From Candidatus Scotarchaeum otlingeri (GTDB lineage Archaea; Thermoproteota; Nitrososphaeria; Geothermarchaeales; JDFR-13), in the NCBI GenBank assembly GCA_002011075.2, contig MTMA02000006.1:1108599-1172598 (forward strand): a DNA stretch of 64,000 bases. The letters run 5' to 3'. The notes beneath the pieces were generated by a model. The model ran no database searches and was not told the origin of the DNA. It saw only the letters and a program-made list of their open reading frames with translations. Positions 63,387 to 64,000 of the stretch are shown one piece after another. Position numbers and translations under genes: made by a program. Position 1 is the stretch's first letter. Each line of letters starts with the position of its first letter.

Positions 63387-63939
63387 CAGAGGTTATAAGA
63401 AGTTTATCGATAAGAAGACGTTGATTATAGGTCCATTGAGGGCGGGTAAGACAAGGCTATTATCATCTATCCTTTTCGAATTTATTGAGGCTGGGCTGGA
63501 GAAAGACATTATTATCCTTGATTTTTCACCCGATGAGATAGAGGGGTTAGGCGGCCCCTTATCAAGATATATCGATGTGAGTAGAATGATTTATCTTGCT
63601 CCTGATAATGTATGGCCGCCTAGGCTTATGGGTAAGACCGAGGAGGAGGTTGATAAACTTGCTGAGGAGAACCGTAGGGTCCTTGAAAAGCTTGTTGATA
63701 TGGCTATTAAGATTGATAAGCAGATTCTCTTCATTAATGATGTGACATTATATCTTCATCGGGGCAGTCTATCGAGGATTCTCCGGCTTTTCGATTCTAA
63801 GCGGACCGTCATAGCGACGGCTTATTATGGAGATGAGTTTGATGATAAGGGCTCTGGAATAAATGTGAGGGAGAAGGTTGCTGTTAGGGCATTGATGATC
63901 AAGGCTGATAATGTTATAAGGCTGGGAAGTGTAAGATGA
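63379..63939 (+). CDS. P-loop ATPase linked to the thi locus
   Basis: About 186 residues from GTG at 63379 with GAGGGAGGAG 7-8 bases upstream, overlapping the thiW end by 8 bases; an ATG at 63352 lies inside thiW and is less likely. Walker A is TLIIGPLRAGKTRLLSSIL (about 12-30) and Walker B-like IDKQILFINDVTLYLHR is at about 117. It lacks the ABC signature LSGGQ, so it is not a standard ECF ATPase. I do not recognise the subfamily. Its role next to thiW is probably in thiamin precursor transport or regulation (inference). Confidence 0.6.
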   Translation: MNSRGYKKFIDKKTLIIGPLRAGKTRLLSSILFEFIEAGLEKDIIILDFSPDEIEGLGGPLSRYIDVSRMIYLAPDNVWPPRLMGKTEEEVDKLAEENRRVLEKLVDMAIKIDKQILFINDVTLYLHRGSLSRILRLFDSKRTVIATAYYGDEFDDKGSGINVREKVAVRALMIKADNVIRLGSVR

Positions 63940-64000
63940 GTAAATCCAGGTTGATTATATATCCCCCTGAATGGGGAATTAAACCTGTTCCCCATAGGCT
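63936..64000 (+). CDS. Start of a downstream gene, cut by the window edge
   Basis: ATG at 63936 overlaps the ATPase stop by 4 bases (ATGA). SKSRLIIYPPEWGIKPVPHR is visible before the edge. The 21 codons are too few to assign a family; the coupling implies it belongs to the same operon. Confidence 0.5.
   Translation, partial: MSKSRLIIYPPEWGIKPVPHR

Noticed and set aside
1-64000. CRISPR arrays, tRNA or rRNA genes, complete insertion sequences
   Set aside because: No regularly spaced repeats, no T-loop/anticodon patterns, no transposase with terminal repeats were seen by eye; a tool run could still find a weak tRNA.

Overview
This window reads as part of a chromosome of a thermophilic archaeon, most likely Thermoproteota (crenarchaeal). 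The grounds are short intergenic gaps, AGG/AGA-rich arginine usage, many TTG and GTG starts, GGTG/GAGG-type ribosome binding sites, TATA-like AT boxes just upstream of genes, archaeal families (DUF234 ATPase, ThiW/ThiN, VapBC, HicAB, haemerythrin-like proteins) and a candidate C/D box sRNA. I could not fix the genus. No rRNA, tRNA or CRISPR array was seen.

Region 1 (about 1-30.7 kb, all on the minus strand, visibly AT-rich) is a large cell-surface polysaccharide or glycoprotein-glycan locus. It holds nine intact glycosyltransferases of the GT4 and GT2 types, a complete rmlA-rmlD-rmlC-rmlB operon for dTDP-L-rhamnose-type sugars, two more SDR sugar epimerases, a DegT-type sugar aminotransferase, a methyltransferase and a polysaccharide pyruvyl transferase-like protein. 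It also holds two thymidylate-kinase-like P-loop kinases, two alkaline-phosphatase-superfamily (sulfatase-fold) proteins, two large multi-membrane GT-C-like proteins, and an unusual fusion of a YdjM/DUF457 membrane domain with a dolichyl-phosphate-sugar-synthase-like GT2. A Wzx-like flippase (34.7-36.3 kb, plus strand) and GlmS (32-33.8 kb) probably serve the same pathway. Decayed fragments of an epimerase (about 5.2-5.4 kb) and of a GT4 (about 19.4-19.6 kb) show that the locus turns over.

Region 2 (about 30.8-41 kb) mixes toxin-antitoxin modules (HicAB with a frameshifted hicA; VapBC), glmS, the flippase, an alpha/beta hydrolase, a DUF234 ATPase with a striking palindrome at its start, and ilvD.

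Region 3 (41-56 kb, richer in GC) is metabolic. It has a GMC oxidoreductase of fatty-alcohol-oxidase type, a small membrane protein, an acidic secreted membrane-anchored protein, a nitrilase-family amidohydrolase and a ferritin-VIT iron/manganese transporter. It also has an AdoMet-decarboxylase-like protein, an acyl-CoA synthetase followed by an acyl-CoA dehydrogenase, a peroxiredoxin, a nucleoside phosphorylase and an M28-like membrane peptidase. The GMC, synthetase and dehydrogenase suggest oxidation of alcohols or fatty acids.

Region 4 (55.8-64 kb) opens with a tandem array of four haemerythrin-like genes, one broken at a G9 run. A GNAT-YoaP protein, a secreted beta-rich protein, the candidate sRNA, a single-TRD HsdS and a PD-(D/E)XK-like protein follow. 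The window ends with a thiamin locus (thiN remnant, frameshifted thiW, an ATPase) that runs off the edge. Several frame breaks fall in homopolymers, so sequencing error must be kept in mind for hicA, haemerythrin 2 and thiW.
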